This document shows, in pieces, positions 22,092 through 34,299 of a stretch of DNA of 64,000 nucleotides. Source of the DNA: Ashinkailepas kermadecensis (Eukaryota > Arthropoda > Thecostraca > Neolepadidae); NCBI GenBank assembly GCA_034440615.1, contig JAOTOM010005131.1:162001-226000 (forward strand), written 5' to 3'. The notes below the pieces were generated by a model that worked only from the letters and a program-made list of their open reading frames with translations, did not search any database and had not been told where the DNA came from. The translations under genes and the position numbers were made by a program. How positions within the stretch are numbered: position 1 is the stretch's first letter; each line of letters opens with the position of its first letter.

Positions 22092-22131
22092 AAGCGATAT
22101 CCGTGATCAAGCGACACCACGGATATCGCTT
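22092..22131. repeat. 14-bp perfect hairpin at the edge of the minisatellite
   Basis: The arms AAGCGATATCCGTG and CACGGATATCGCTT enclose a 12-base loop. The right arm begins a sequence (ATCGCTTGATACCAGATTTTG) that recurs diverged about 270 bp downstream at 22388, suggesting a small tandem duplication of 22118-22640. Confidence 0.75.
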
Positions 22132-24250
22132 GATACCAGATTTTGTTAAGCTCAGGCGGAAACGACAAAATTCGAGGCGACCGAAGAAATCAGGTTGAAT
22201 TTTGACATTGAAAATTAATTCGATTGCACAACTTTTGATTCCGCGACACGTCAAATGGCGCCTTTTCATGGAAATCGAAGCGATGGCAACCGGGAGCGAG
22301 GTCATCGAATAACTAAAGCTGACTGTGCCTTGAGGCATGACCTTGACATGTCCCGGTTTGAAATGTTACTCGATGATTCACCACGAGCTATCGCTTGATA
22401 CAAGATTTGGACAGGTATGGGCCAAAACGGAAAAAAATGACGACCGAAGAAACCGGATTGCATAGGATTGGACCTTGACCGTTAAAGTGGTCATGTGAAA
22501 CATATGCAGTTACTTCCAGCGTGTTCAGTATGTACAGGCAGAAGCATTTGTGGTAATTGTTTCGAATAAACATACAACTGTTGCCGAACGAGAATACAAA
22601 TTCGTCTCTGAATACGAATACGAATACGACGCCAACTTGATCTACGTTTAAGGCTGCCTAAGACGCCACTCCATTGCCTTGACGATACCCAAGGACATCC
22701 AGAATCACGTTCAAAATACGTAATACCCCTGCGCAAAATATCGATATATGCGCACGGGAAAGCAGCCTAAGACACATAAGACCTGGCGATAATGCAAATG
22801 TGTTGCCTTGCAAAGCACAATTCTTCACCCGGGCGACAACACAAGATGGGGAAAGGTGCATTGCTATTGAACGATGGTCGGGAATACAAAATTATAACGC
22901 CTGCCGATTTACCATTCTGAGATTTTATGACAACAGATAGTCTGTCAAGCCAGTTGATTAGCTAGTTCGGCTGGTACCATTTATTGTACCATTTTCACGG
23001 CTGGTACCATTTTCTCTTCTATGTATATGTTCACTATATACACGTACATGACTAAGTATAATTTTGCGGCGATCATGCATAGGTATTTTAATAACTGGGG
23101 CTTTGGGGGACACGAAAGAAATGCAGGGGGAAAATCGTCACTTTTCACAACTTGAAGAGACATGTCCTCCCCAGCCCCCAGAGATTACACCCATGGCAGC
23201 AGCCACGAGCAAGGCGAGGTCTGACGTTTGCTGTCCTGTCACCGCATGCAGCGCCCAATCCAATCCATGCACGTATCAGTAAGGCCCACATTTTATCCAT
23301 CGTCTTCCACACAGCTACGAATCTGGGGTTGGACCAAGATGGCATGCCCCGAAAGCGATTTGATTGCAATAGATCCTTGGCATTTTGTGTACGGAAAATG
23401 TATGTATGTATGAAATGTATGCAAATTAAATGTAAAATGTAATCCTATACTAAGTCACCGCTGAGACGGGCGTCTGGATCTGCCACTGCTGCTTGATGCA
23501 CCAGTCTCCCATACATGTCTTGCAATCATGAGCGTAAGGGCACCCTGCTGCAGGCTGGAGCGGAACTCCGCAGCCTTTGTGGGGGCACTCCTGTAGCCTG
23601 CAATGTGACAACCCAGCCGTTGTAGGAGCACCCCTGTAGCCAAAAAAGAGGCACCCCGTCGTTATGAGGGCACCTGTGCACTCTTAAAAGAGGAGCATAT
23701 CAGTCATTATAGGGGTACCCCTGCAGCTGCAGAGGCTTATCAGCCATTGAATGGGCACTCCTAAATTACTGCTGCACACGGGCGGCGGAACGTATCGCAG
23801 CAGGAGGGGGGGGGAGCTGACGTGCGAATCGAATTTTTGCCTTAGATATAGATGTACGCGCTGAATGTGTTCACCAGTATTTCTCAATACTCCGGGATAC
23901 TAGTCATGTGATATTTGTAATACTTCGACTATTGGGTAAGGGGCTAGGTGAGTTTTACACAATTTTAGACACTTCGTCAATAGTAACAGAAGGCATTCTT
24001 TTTGTAATGCCCAGGGGCAAAATTAGACGCCTAGTTCAGGCTTAGGCGCACATTCATATAATTACTCTTAACTCCACAAAGGTCATCTGACGTCAAGCTA
24101 GGTCATTGATCTTCGATACCGTCGAGAAACCGTCGAGGTGAGCGAATCACAGGAGTATCCATCTCGAGAGTAATTCCAACCTTGACTAGAAGGGCGATCA
24201 TCTCACCACAGGGCGATAAACGGGCCTTCGGTGCGTCATCGACATTCATG

Positions 24251-24600
24251 TTATGGGCGACATGGCGCCTTCGGCAACGGGCACACTATTGGCCCAGGAC
24301 ATCAACTCAACCATCGGCAAGGAGAGCGGGATCTCGGATAGCATGTTAGCTGGGTAGGCAAGCGTCCTAGTCGAATCAGCATTCGGTCGAGTTGATCCAC
24401 CCGGCTAAAATCTGCAAAATAGTAAGAAAGATGGAAAACAGATAACCGTCCGTCACGGTCCGGCACCTATCTCACCCAATACAGATGTTTTTTTTTCGGA
24501 CAGTTGTGTGCCTTGGGAATGTAGGCACGTTCCTGGGCGATTCGGACACCGCTCTTCGTAATATGAAGACTATAATTGGCTACATGATATGCTTCTCTCC
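24251..24600. repeat. Direct repeat copy 1 of a 350-bp unknown element
   Basis: It aligns with 27665-28015 over most of its length. Shared landmarks are ATGGCGnCTTCGGCAAnGGGC, TTAGCTGGGT, CCACCCnGCTAAAATC and TTCTTCGTAATATG. Neither copy has an intact reading frame. Confidence 0.75.
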
Positions 24601-25827
24601 CAACAAGAAAGGCATCATTTTGGGCGGATGGGTGCTTTGAGAATGCAGGCGCCCGCCTGGGCCAAGCGGTGCTCTCTTTGCAGTCAGGCGCTTACAAGGG
24701 CCAGTTAATGCTCCTGTTGAGGTTAAAGGCGCCGTTCCAGGTAGTTAACATCCCTGACGCAAATGTGGGCACCCTCCTGGAATACTCTGGCATCTTGCTT
24801 GACAGTACTAGTACAGGCACACTTCTGGGTGCCACTCTTTAGAATGTATACTCCTTCCTGGGCTAGGCGAGCGCCCCCCCCCCCCATGCAAATGTAGGGA
24901 CACCATAGGGACACCCCACACGTTGTAAGCCATCTATGAAATCTGCAGAGCAAGTACTTCAGCTGTTGTAGGGACACCCCATGAGGTTTAGAGGCACCCA
25001 GCAGTTGTTGGGCATTCAGAAGGGAATATCATTCCAGTAATTGTAGAGGATTACTGGTCTTGTTGTATAGAGCATCCTGTGCAGCACAATGGGACCTGGC
25101 CAGCAATAATGTAGCATCCGATTCCATCCCAACAGTCATGGGATATCCTGGCTTTGTGGGACCTGTTGTAGATATAAAGGGCACCAAGCCAGGGATCGTG
25201 TTGTTGCAAAGCCAAACAACAGTATGTTTTTCGAGCACCAGCTCTAACATATTTGCCAAAAAATAACGCATTCGTCATTACACCATGCTCAGTTCGCGAA
25301 TATTATGTGTTTCGCCTCTTATTCCCATTCCCAAATATGGGAATCATTCCCAAATATTATAATGGACCGTGCCTGAAAATACAGAGGGTATCCAGGATTT
25401 TGAAACAAATTGACCAAGTTCAAGGCCCGTACATTAGGGTGTCCAAAAAAAAACCTTTTTGGCCGTGCAAGCTGCCCAACCAAAACGGGGTGCTCTTTTA
25501 CGCAAAGACTAAGCTGACCAAGTTTGGTCCCCCTCCTTTAAGTTTTGGTCCCCCCCAGCCCCTCAAAGGTCAGTGACCCCACCCCAATGGGGTGGAAAAT
25601 CAATTTCATCGCACAGACCTGGGAGTGGGCTTATTTAAAAGCTTTCATTGAGCAGAACAAACTTTAATTCAGACAAAATGTTAGAATCACAATATTTATT
25701 GTTCTATGCGGCCATTTCAGATCCAACGCAACCGGAAATAACGAACGGTTATCAGAGTAAGGCATTGCAGTGATCGCCGTGACTTGGTCTGTGAAGAAAT
25801 GTATTGCTAGAAATGGGGATGACAAGA

Positions 25828-25890
25828 AATGGTGCTAGATCATGTGACGCGTCCAGGACTTCTGGACGCGTCACATGATCTAGCACCATT
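25828..25890. repeat. Perfect 29-bp hairpin
   Basis: The 29-bp arms (start AATGGTGCTAGATCATG) are exact inverted copies around a 5-base spacer GACTT. It sits just inside the left TIR. Confidence 0.97.
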
Positions 25891-26185
25891 CGTGGGGCCA
25901 AGATCTTGGCTGATGTTCAGCCTGCTGGACAACAGTGGGGCTTGGTTGAAAAACCATCCCAGCCAGTGGGCAGATGACGATGAGTATGTTCGAATGGAGA
26001 ATGAAATGCAGCAGTTGTCAGTCGTGAATGACGCAGACGAACGTGGTATTAAGGGCATTACCGAGTACGCAGACATGGCTGGAGACGGCAGAGTTAGAAG
26101 TCGTATGATCGCAGTGGCGAGTTCACACCGGGCTGCGGTGCCGTCAATGCGGAAAAGTGAGCTGGCTGTGCATCGTGCATGCTGA
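25829..26185 (+). CDS. Short ORF inside the long-TIR element (transposase C-terminal relic?)
   Basis: The 118-codon frame includes WLMFSLLDNSGAWLKNHPSQW and VVNDADERGIKGITEYADMA. The NDxxERGIK-type segment recalls the C-terminus of uncharacterised transposon proteins common in arthropod genomes; this is recollection and not verified. The first 20 codons coincide with the 29-bp hairpin, so that part of the frame may be accidental. It is more likely the tail of a deleted transposase than an independent gene. Confidence 0.4.
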   Translation: MVLDHVTRPGLLDASHDLAPFVGPRSWLMFSLLDNSGAWLKNHPSQWADDDEYVRMENEMQQLSVVNDADERGIKGITEYADMAGDGRVRSRMIAVASSHRAAVPSMRKSELAVHRAC

Positions 26186-27664
26186 CGGCATGAGACTACG
26201 ACTGAGTAGACAGTGCAACGTGGCTGGCACAGATGAAGCGCAGATGAGAAACGGATTGTTTTGCCACAGTATTGTACATTATCGCGTTAAATGTGCATCT
26301 ACTTCACTGTCATTGTGCACTCTCATTCTCACAGTTCGACCTGTATCTAACATAGTGATGTTGATTAGCATACTGATGTTGATGTGCCACTGTGAGTTGT
26401 CAATAGGTCAAATATATGTAAATAGGTATATGTCAATAGGTCAAAATAATGGGCTGAACTGAAAATAGTATGTTACTGTCTCGAAACAACCCTTCTATCA
26501 TTTCTAAATACATTTCTTCACAGACCAAGTCACGGCGATCACTGCAATGCCTTACTCTGATAACCGCTCGTTATTTCCGGTTGCGTTGGATCTGAAATGG
26601 CCGCATAGAACAATAAATATTGTGATTCGGACATTTTGTCTGAATTAAAGTTTGTTCTGCTCAATGAAAGCTTTTAAATAAGCCCACTCCCAGGTCTGTG
26701 CCATGAAATTGATTTTCCACCCCATTGGGGTGGGGTCACTGACCTTTGAGGGGCTGGGGGGGGAACCAAAACTTAAAGGAGGGGACCAAACTTGGTCAGC
26801 TTAGTCTTTGTGTAAAAGAGCACCCCGTTTTGGTTGGGCAGCTTGCACGGCCAAAAAGTTGTTTTTTTGGGACACCCTACCGTACATGCAAGGTCAATGT
26901 TTTATGTTTTCGAGTCTGATGGAGAAGTATTGGTGATATTATATGAAGATGTTACTATCTACTGTATCCAACAGTCGCTAGACTAACCGATTTGCGCATA
27001 CATGGACCAGTTACCACAAAGTGGCACCCTGCTGAGCAGTAGCGGCGACAGTGCTCGGTCAGCTCGGTGGGTGGCCGTTAGTCCGTAGCGTTAAGTGGTG
27101 AGCTTTCATGGCGAGTCCCGGGATTGGCGGCGGCGGCGGCCGCCGACATCAGCAGACCGCCTGTCGCTGGGGTGGGCGGTGCCCATGCATTTTGAATGCA
27201 CCGTGGCTGGTCACAAAGGTTGGCTGATGGAATTTGAAACAAAGACGCGGTCCCAACGCCAGACTACCGGCTGCCTTTCATGTTCCCATTCGAGAATGCA
27301 GTCAGTACTTACATGTGCCATTTATGGTAGTAATGGGGAGAGGAGAATACATTCCATGTGAACAGAAGCACGTGGTGAAGTCACCTGCTGTGCACCGTAG
27401 TATGGGACGTATCAGTGAATGTCAAGAAAGATCGCAATTATCCACTGCCAGCTGTGCACAGCAGGGGCGGCGGAATGCATGGGGCGTTGGGGCGCTGCCT
27501 CCCCTTGCGTGAGCCAGTGTGTGTGTGATGGGGGGGGGTGAGTCGCACCCCTTGATAAACTCACTAAAACTGCTTAGGTACTGTCCTTAGATACCATGCT
27601 CCTTAAAATAAAATAATAGTCTCGAATGCTAAGCGCTACATCCTGACAGGTTATGTGTCCATGT

Positions 27665-28015
27665 CCTGGGCAACATGGCGACTTCGGCAATGGGCGCGCT
27701 ATTGATCCAGGACATGATCTCTGCCATCGCCAAGGGGAACAAGACCTCGGGTAGCTTGTTAGCTGGGTGAGCAAGTATCCTTCCAGTAGAACCAGCTTGA
27801 ACACAATCGGTTGAATGTATCCACCCAGCTAAAATCAGTAAAATAATAAGGCAGCTGGAAGACAAAGGTGTCCATGAGGTCAGGTGCCCATCTCGCCAAA
27901 ACAGGTGCTATTCCGAATAGCTGTGTTTCTTGAGAATGTATGCACCCTCCTGGGCCATTCGGGCACCGTTCTTCGTAATATGCTGAACATTATTGGCGAT
28001 ATATGCTCCTTTACC
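27665..28015. repeat. Direct repeat copy 2 of a 350-bp unknown element
   Basis: This is the partner of 24251-24600, in the same orientation. Both copies lie inside the interval bounded by the CCTATAATG inverted repeat. Confidence 0.75.
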
Positions 28016-28694
28016 AAGCTTTGAGACCAATCAGAGGCCAATTTCACCTGATATTGCTCTTTCCAGCTGGCATAGACATTCCAAAGGGACATGGGGCACA
28101 TGAAGCAGCACCCCTGAACAGGGGTGTTGTTCCATGTATTGTTATTTTTTAAGGCGGTTCGTTCCATGACATTTTTTCGCCCCCCCCCCCCTTAAGAAAC
28201 TCCTCGCTGCGCCACTGCCTGATTATGCCACTGAAACGTAGCATGATGAGTATTTCTGGACAAACCTGGGCATCATTCAAATCCATCCCCCGCCCGACAC
28301 AAACTCTAGGTACGCCATTGGTCTTCAGCGTAAGCATACCTATTCCATGCGAGGGATCACTAAGAGCGCCAGGTTCTCTCCTTCAGCCCAACCACGGTCA
28401 AGGCAGAATAATCGCCCCCTGCTCCTATAAAAGCTCGATCCAACCCCTGGAGTGCCTGGACAATGAAATTACCTATCCGTAAAACCAGTGACTCAACTTA
28501 AAAATCACCGACAACAAATAATTGAATTCAGGGAGCATCCACTCCAATCTCCTCCCCTTCACAAGCCAAATGCATGAACGCGGCCAATGCGGCGAGCAAT
28601 CCACGTCCTACTCGCATGTGTCGCCGCTCTGACGGATGCGCCTGGAAGCTTTCGCGCGGTGTCTCCCATTGGTAGACTACGGTGGAGACGTGGA

Positions 28695-29160
28695 CTGAAC
28701 CGTACGGCCGATTATGGTATGCAGTCATCAGCTGTTATTATAGGCTTTGGGCAAAATAGGCTCTGAGCATTATAGATTCTGTGCATTATAGGCTTTGAGC
28801 TTTAGCGGTTTGGAAGCATTGGATGTTTCAAGAGTTGTCCTTTCTGAATATTAGTTGAAACAGAGCATTATAGGAATTGAGCATTATAGGTTTCAAAGCA
28901 TTATAGGTTTTGAGCATTCTGTTTTGAAAGTTCCCACAAGACGTAGTATTAGAGGCTTTGAAGCATTGTAGAATTTGGATATTATATACTCTGAACAACT
29001 ATATGTTCCAAGCATTATATGGTTTGAGACATTATGTTTCAAGTATTATAGGTATTGAAAATTCCTTCAAGACGACGATTTAGAGGCTCTGAAGCATTAT
29101 GCATTTTGAGTATTATAGGTTCTGAAGCATTATCGGTTTCGGGAATTATAGGTCCTGATA
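28695..29160 (-). repeat. CCTATAATGCTTC-type array, right arm of the 7-kb inverted repeat
   Basis: The reverse complement aligns colinearly with 20905-21357 at roughly 85 percent by eye. A family 1 SINE inserted just outside it. Confidence 0.85.
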
Positions 29161-29229
29161 TGTCCCAAAACATCCAACTTTATCTAATCACCAAAACTCA
29201 CCTTGAACATGACGGAACTTCTGATATGT

Positions 29230-29401
29230 TGGTTGGTTGGTTGGTTATTGGTTTTTACGACACATCGACCGTTGAGTCATATAGCGTCGCCAATCTCTCA
29301 CGCCCATTGGCTGCGGGCGAAGAGTAGCGACAGGTGAGACTCGAATCCACAATCTTTCGATTGTGAGACGAGCAACTTACCCCTAGACTACTCGTCCCCA
29401 G
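29230..29401 (-). mobile_element. tRNA-derived SINE (family 1)
   Basis: A full-length copy with target duplication CTTCTGATATGT (29218-29229 and 29402-29413). Box A is slightly decayed on the minus strand. Confidence 0.9.
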
Positions 29402-29848
29402 CTTCTGATATGTAAAAGACAGGTTGGTAAATTTGTGCTTTAAAGTAGCTTCTTATTTATTGGTATTTCTTTTTCTAATGCAATGTCCATGAACATGGCA
29501 TGATGCAACCACTCATTTCTTCTGCAAATACATGCTTTTCAGTTGGCAGAAAAATAACACCAAAAAATGGGCTTGGAGTTGGGTAGCATAGCATTAAAAA
29601 CATAATGCTAAAAAGAGAATAAAAATGCAACCAGACCTAATCTATCCTAACCTCCAATTTAAGAAACAAATATTCAATTTATAGATTAAAAATTGTGCCC
29701 TTATAAAAAATTGCATTTCTCATGATAATCAGTCATGACTCATCATAAGTCAATGGACTTTGGTATGTGAAAGACTAATGAAAACAGGACTGATAATACT
29801 AACTGCCATGGGGTATGTTCATATGGCTACAACCAGAATAGATTGAGT

Positions 29849-30078
29849 CTATTTTTTATATTGGTCATTCCATGCCTCATCTGAAATTGGTTCCAGATCA
29901 TCATCATCGAACCTCCACTGGATGGACTGCTGGCCAGTCAGCAGATGAAAGAATGCAAACCCTGAATAAAGAAAATCTGCAGCAACAGTGGCATTTAGCT
30001 GCAAAATATTTTTGAACCTGACTTGTGCCAGTAGCACAGTTCTTGGGTTGTATATCTTATACTTTCTACATTTTACAG
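29849..30078 (-). CDS. Candidate terminal exon of an unknown gene
   Basis: A strongly pyrimidine-rich acceptor (TTTTCTTCTTTAAAATAACAG) precedes an open frame of 75 codons entered in phase 1. It reads VKCRKYKIYNPRTVLLAQVR, then LQLNATVAADFLYSGFAFFH, and finishes WRFDDDDLEPISDEAWNDQ to a TAG at 29851-29849. The mixed hydrophobic and acidic composition looks protein-like, but I recognise no family and found no upstream exon. It could be a transposon remnant or chance. Confidence 0.25.
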
Positions 30079-31559
30079 CTGTTATTTTAAAGAAGAAAAC
30101 AAAGAGACGTGGGATATTTGATGGATATGAGCAGTAACCCATGTTCTGTGTTACCATCTACACTACTGTGTTTACAGCACACTTAGAGAAACCACTGTGC
30201 AACTGGGAATCAGAGCTTGTCATTTTAAATGTGATGGGCAAATTGTAGTTTGTCATGTGTGTTAATTTGCATGCATTTTAGGGGATATGCTTGCTGGTAT
30301 GCATCGTTGCTTTTTCATTGCATGCATGTATATCAGGGGCAGATACAGGGGCTGCATGTGCTCTGCACATAGGAAGGTGGCTTTCCCCCTGATGCACAGG
30401 CAATGATTATGAATATTAAGGGGGAAGGGATGGCATAAATATAATAAAATGATGGGCAGGGTCAAATCGGTTGGAGAGGCACATTCTATAGCATCCCATG
30501 CCAAAAGTTGAAATTATTGGGGGCAATGCCAACATTGAGGGGGTACCTGCCCCCTTCTTAGTTAGTTATTTGGGCTTTAGGGAGCGTCGACAACTATGGC
30601 CATATTGCACCCAATACTTGCCCCATCAAAGTCACAAACTCCCCTGCTCTGATAGGTAAAAGACACTCCTCCATGTAGACTTGAGCACACAATTGAATAA
30701 AGCCTACTATTTAAGTATCCCTAGCTAAGTGGGTGCACAAGGCACCCCTCTCAGAGGAAAAGGCACCCATTTAGTATGCTCAAATGCGGCCCCTCCCACT
30801 CTCCGAAAGAATATTTGGTATTATTGCAGTTTAACACGCGCCCTGGAGGGCCTCTGAAAATTACGCGGACTGGAGGGGGGCGGATCCCCCCCCCCCCCTA
30901 AGATCTCAGCTCCTATTAAAGCTGGAACGAAATTCGCAGGGTGGATGGGTACGGTAGTGAACTCTATAGTGTATACATTTCATGACCTTAGGTCAATATA
31001 TTCAAGGTCAAATGAGGTCACATTTGTCAAAATTTTATTGTTTTCTGTGGCTGGGCTTGTCATTGTCATGGATCGCTGTGATTGTGTTTAAATGCTCCAA
31101 AATGGGCATCAATGATGTTTTGGACATTACTAATGATGCAATACAGATGCTAGACCCGACATATGACCTCAGGTCACCTATATAGCAGCACTTTATCAGG
31201 TCAGTTACCTGTTCCAGTTACCGGAACCGGGCGCCCGCCAGACTGCTCCGTCGGGCAGCTCGGCGCAATCGGCTTCGCGAAGAAAGGAGTGAAGTACATG
31301 AATAAAGTATGGAAACGCAATGACAAACAGTACAAATGACAAACAGTAGTGCATTTATGACAACATTCCAGTGGACCAAGTTTGGTTCCATTAACCTGTC
31401 GTGAACTTGACCTGACTTGACCTCATGAGTAGCGTGTGTGTGGCCGGTTCGTAGTCTACATAAAGTCACCTCGTCACTCCTGGATCTGAGATGGCATGAT
31501 GACCAGTCCCCAAGTTGTGATTTTATTGAATGCAGCTTATTGTTGGATGGGCCCTTGGG

Positions 31560-31875
31560 TCTCTTATTAAGTCTAAATGCTTTATAATTTTATATAGGGT
31601 GTACCTAGCAGTAGATTCAGCACCTTCCTTCGGGATGCGATACTGATGAGATTGGCTATGGTAGCACAATGGGTATGATTGGAGGAGTTTGTAATTCTTG
31701 AGTGTGTTATGCAATAGCAAGTAAATGGTACTAGATAGGCTGGGATATACAGCTCCCTAGGAACTTGAGATAAAGGATTGATTGGGGTGAGCATATGTAC
31801 ATTTCTAGTGACTTTTATAGATAGGCTTAACCCAGATGGGCCCCTGTGGCTCTTATTAAGCCTTAACACTTTATG
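31560..31875. repeat. Interspersed repeat, copy related to 51720-51984
   Basis: About 260 bp align with 51720-51984 in the same orientation, sharing CTATGGTAGCACAATGGGTA, TGCTAGATAGGCTGGGATAT and AGATAGGCTTAACCCAGATGG. The family is unknown, possibly a LINE 3' end. Confidence 0.75.
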
Positions 31876-31904
31876 GGGAAATAAGCATCTCCTCAGCCGA
31901 CATG

Positions 31905-32095
31905 CTCTACGTTGCGTATTCGGCTGGCGCTGTGTCGACGATTGGCATGGTTGGTTGGGGCATCTGCTTTTCGTATGGATGGTGGTGGGTTCGAATCTCG
32001 GCGCTGATACACTTTTAACCCAATCACACAGTTGTTAGTGGTCAGGGCCACTGGTTAGTGTTGCACTTTAGATTACTTTACACTATGAGTTGCTT
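31905..32095 (+). mobile_element. tRNA-derived SINE (family 3), copy 1
   Basis: The tRNA-like head has TGGTTGGGGCATCTGC (box A region) and GTGGGTTCGAATCTC (box B). The body is CAATCACACAGTTGTTAG and TTGCACTTTAGATTACTTTA. A second copy at 33190-33370 lies in the same local duplication. Confidence 0.7.
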
Positions 32096-32429
32096 CATGT
32101 AATAATATTTGTCCATGAAAGTAAGGAGGGGAAATACTCAATTAAAGCCTACTCAAAAATCTGAGGGGGCATTCGGGCACACTGAAGGTCAGACTTCTTT
32201 CAATGTGCAACTCTGGATGAAAACCTGAGGGGACACTGGGGACACATGCCCCCAGCGCCCCTTGTATCCGCCCCTGTCTCAGAAACAATTGAAAGGGATT
32301 CTGATGAACTGGAGCCACTGAGATGGCTTAATTTGATGAGTTCAAGTGTATGTTGCTGAGGAGGAACCCGGTTTTGCTTGCATTACTAAGGCATGGGTCA
32401 GTGACGGTATCACAAAATTTGGGGCATCA

Positions 32430-32680
32430 GAACAGACCAAAGAAGCCAGGAAGAAGGCACTAAGAATGCTTGGGGCAATAAATAGAACATATCATACAAA
32501 AGTGAGGAAGTCATCAGGAAGCTTTACACTGTGCATATGTCAAGCCACATTTGGAATACTGTGTCCAAGCTTGGTCCCCTAGTTATGAAAAAGATTGTTG
32601 GCTTTTAGAGAGAGTACAAAAAAGGGCAATAAAAATGGTTCATGGCATAAGCAACCTGGCATATCCAGTTCATACAGTTT
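32430..32680 (+). pseudogene. Non-LTR retrotransposon (CR1/L2-type) reverse transcriptase C-terminal fragment
   Basis: Across two frames it reads KKALRMLGAINRT, then a frameshift, then LEYCVQAWSPSYEKDCWLLE and RVQKRAIKMVHGISNLAYP. This is the well-known LEYCVQAWSP...LLERVQRRATKM region after the catalytic palm of LINE reverse transcriptases. The frameshift and the lack of any upstream RT motifs make it a dead fragment. Confidence 0.85.
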
Positions 32681-33189
32681 TATTTCAACAGACCAGTTCT
32701 GTACACACCACATTCCGTCACATTTTGAGTGCAAGCAATCCTACCATAGGAAGTGCAGAAGATCCCGGGTCAACATGCCTCTCACATAACGTTCACCAAG
32801 GGGAGGTTCCGGACACCTAAGATCTGAAACTAGAAGCACACGATTTGGAAGAATTACGGCTGTAGTGAACTTGCTGCAGTATACATATCATGACACCAGG
32901 TCAATGTCTTAAGGGTCAAATGAGGTCACAATCAGCCTCCACTCCACCCCAGCTGGCACTGCCCATACATACAAAAAGTATGCACGTTCCACTGCCGAAT
33001 GGTAGGTGGAGGCAGTTCATACATATGCTTGCTATGTACACTGGTACAGACTGTGCATGCTGTCATTACCATCAGTAGTACAGACCAATTGTGAGATCGT
33101 TAAGGCCAGCATCAACAGTGGTGTGTAAAGAACATGCGAAACTTCATCAGAGATTGTCGAGGAAATAATATCTCCTCAGTCGGCATGCT

Positions 33190-33370
33190 CTACATCGCAT
33201 ATTCCATCCCGCCATGTCAACGATTTGGTGCAGTTGGTTAGGGTGTCCTCTTTCCATGCAGATGGTGGTGGGTTTGAATCTCTGTGCCGACACACTTTTA
33301 ACCTGATCACACAGTTGTTAGCAGTCAGGGCTGTTGGCTAATGTTGCACTTTAGATTACTTTACACTATC
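33190..33370 (+). mobile_element. tRNA-derived SINE (family 3), copy 2
   Basis: Same head and body as 31905-32095. Box A is TGGTTAGGGTGTCCTCTT and box B is GTGGGTTTGAATCTC. Confidence 0.65.
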
Positions 33371-34299
33371 ATGCAATGAATGTCCAATTGGACCATCTGG
33401 AATTGTCATTGTGGAACTTTGTCTCCGGAAGTGCTTCTGGCTGTTAAAATTTGAGGGGCGTTTGACACACTGATCACTTATTTTAATGCGCAACTCTGGC
33501 CGAAAACCTGAGGGGACACATGCCCCCAGCACCCCTTGTATCCACCCCTGTCCCAGAAACAATTGAAAGGGAGTCTGATGAATTGGAGCCACTGAGATGG
33601 TTCCATGATAGCTTCACGCTGCCCTGCAGTAACACCTCTCACTTTCTGCAGCCATTCAACTTTTGGTATCTTCTAACCAAAGTGGTCATACACCTACCTC
33701 ACAGCGATGGCTTGTGACCCCATGAAACATTGCATCCATATCCAGTTCAAGTTGTTTATTTCAACAGCCCGGTTCTGTATGCACCACATTCTGTTACATT
33801 TTGAGTGCAAGCAATGCTACCATAGGAAGTGCAGAAGATCCCCGGTCAACATGCCTTTCACATAACGTTCACTGGGGGGTGGGGGGTTTCGGCCACCGAA
33901 GATCTGAAACTAGAAGCACACAATTTGGAGGAATTACACTGTAGTGAACTCTGCAGTATACATTTCATGACCCCAGGTCAATGTCTTCAGGGTCAAATGA
34001 GGTCACAATTGGCCTCCACTCCACCCCAGCCAGCACCGGCCTGTACATACAGAATGAGAAAGTATGCATGTTCCACTGCCGAACAGTAGATGGAGACAGT
34101 TCATACATACGCTCTATGTACGCTGGTACAGACCGTTCGTGCTGTCGTTACTGTCGGTAGTACGGACCCATCGTGCGATCGTTACAGCCAGTGTATTTCA
34201 ACGTGCATTGTTTTTCCACAGTACAACTTTTTTTTTTGTTTCGCTAGCACGAACATAGGGACTTTGAAGAGTGGCACATCCATTGACATTCCAAACCCA

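Larger units (their letters stand above)
25435..26879. mobile_element. Long-TIR DNA transposon-like element with residual ORF
   Basis: The 1445-bp insertion has terminal inverted repeats of about 380 bp (25435-25814 and 26501-26879) that differ at few positions. It starts TAGGGTGTCC and is flanked by a perfect 8-bp duplication CCGTACAT (25427-25434 and 26880-26887). Eight-base duplications fit hAT- or P-like transposases. About 690 bp lie between the arms, with one short ORF and a perfect hairpin. No full transposase is present, so it is probably an internally deleted derivative. Confidence 0.9.
31870..34200. repeat. Local direct duplication of about 1.1-1.3 kb
   Basis: The order SINE, CCCCCAGCxCCCCTTGTATCC motif, retrotransposon fragment, GAAGATCTGAAACTAGAAG and AGGTCA-rich segment occurs twice, at about 31905-33080 and 33190-34165. 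The second copy is shorter within the retrotransposon part. Confidence 0.75.
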
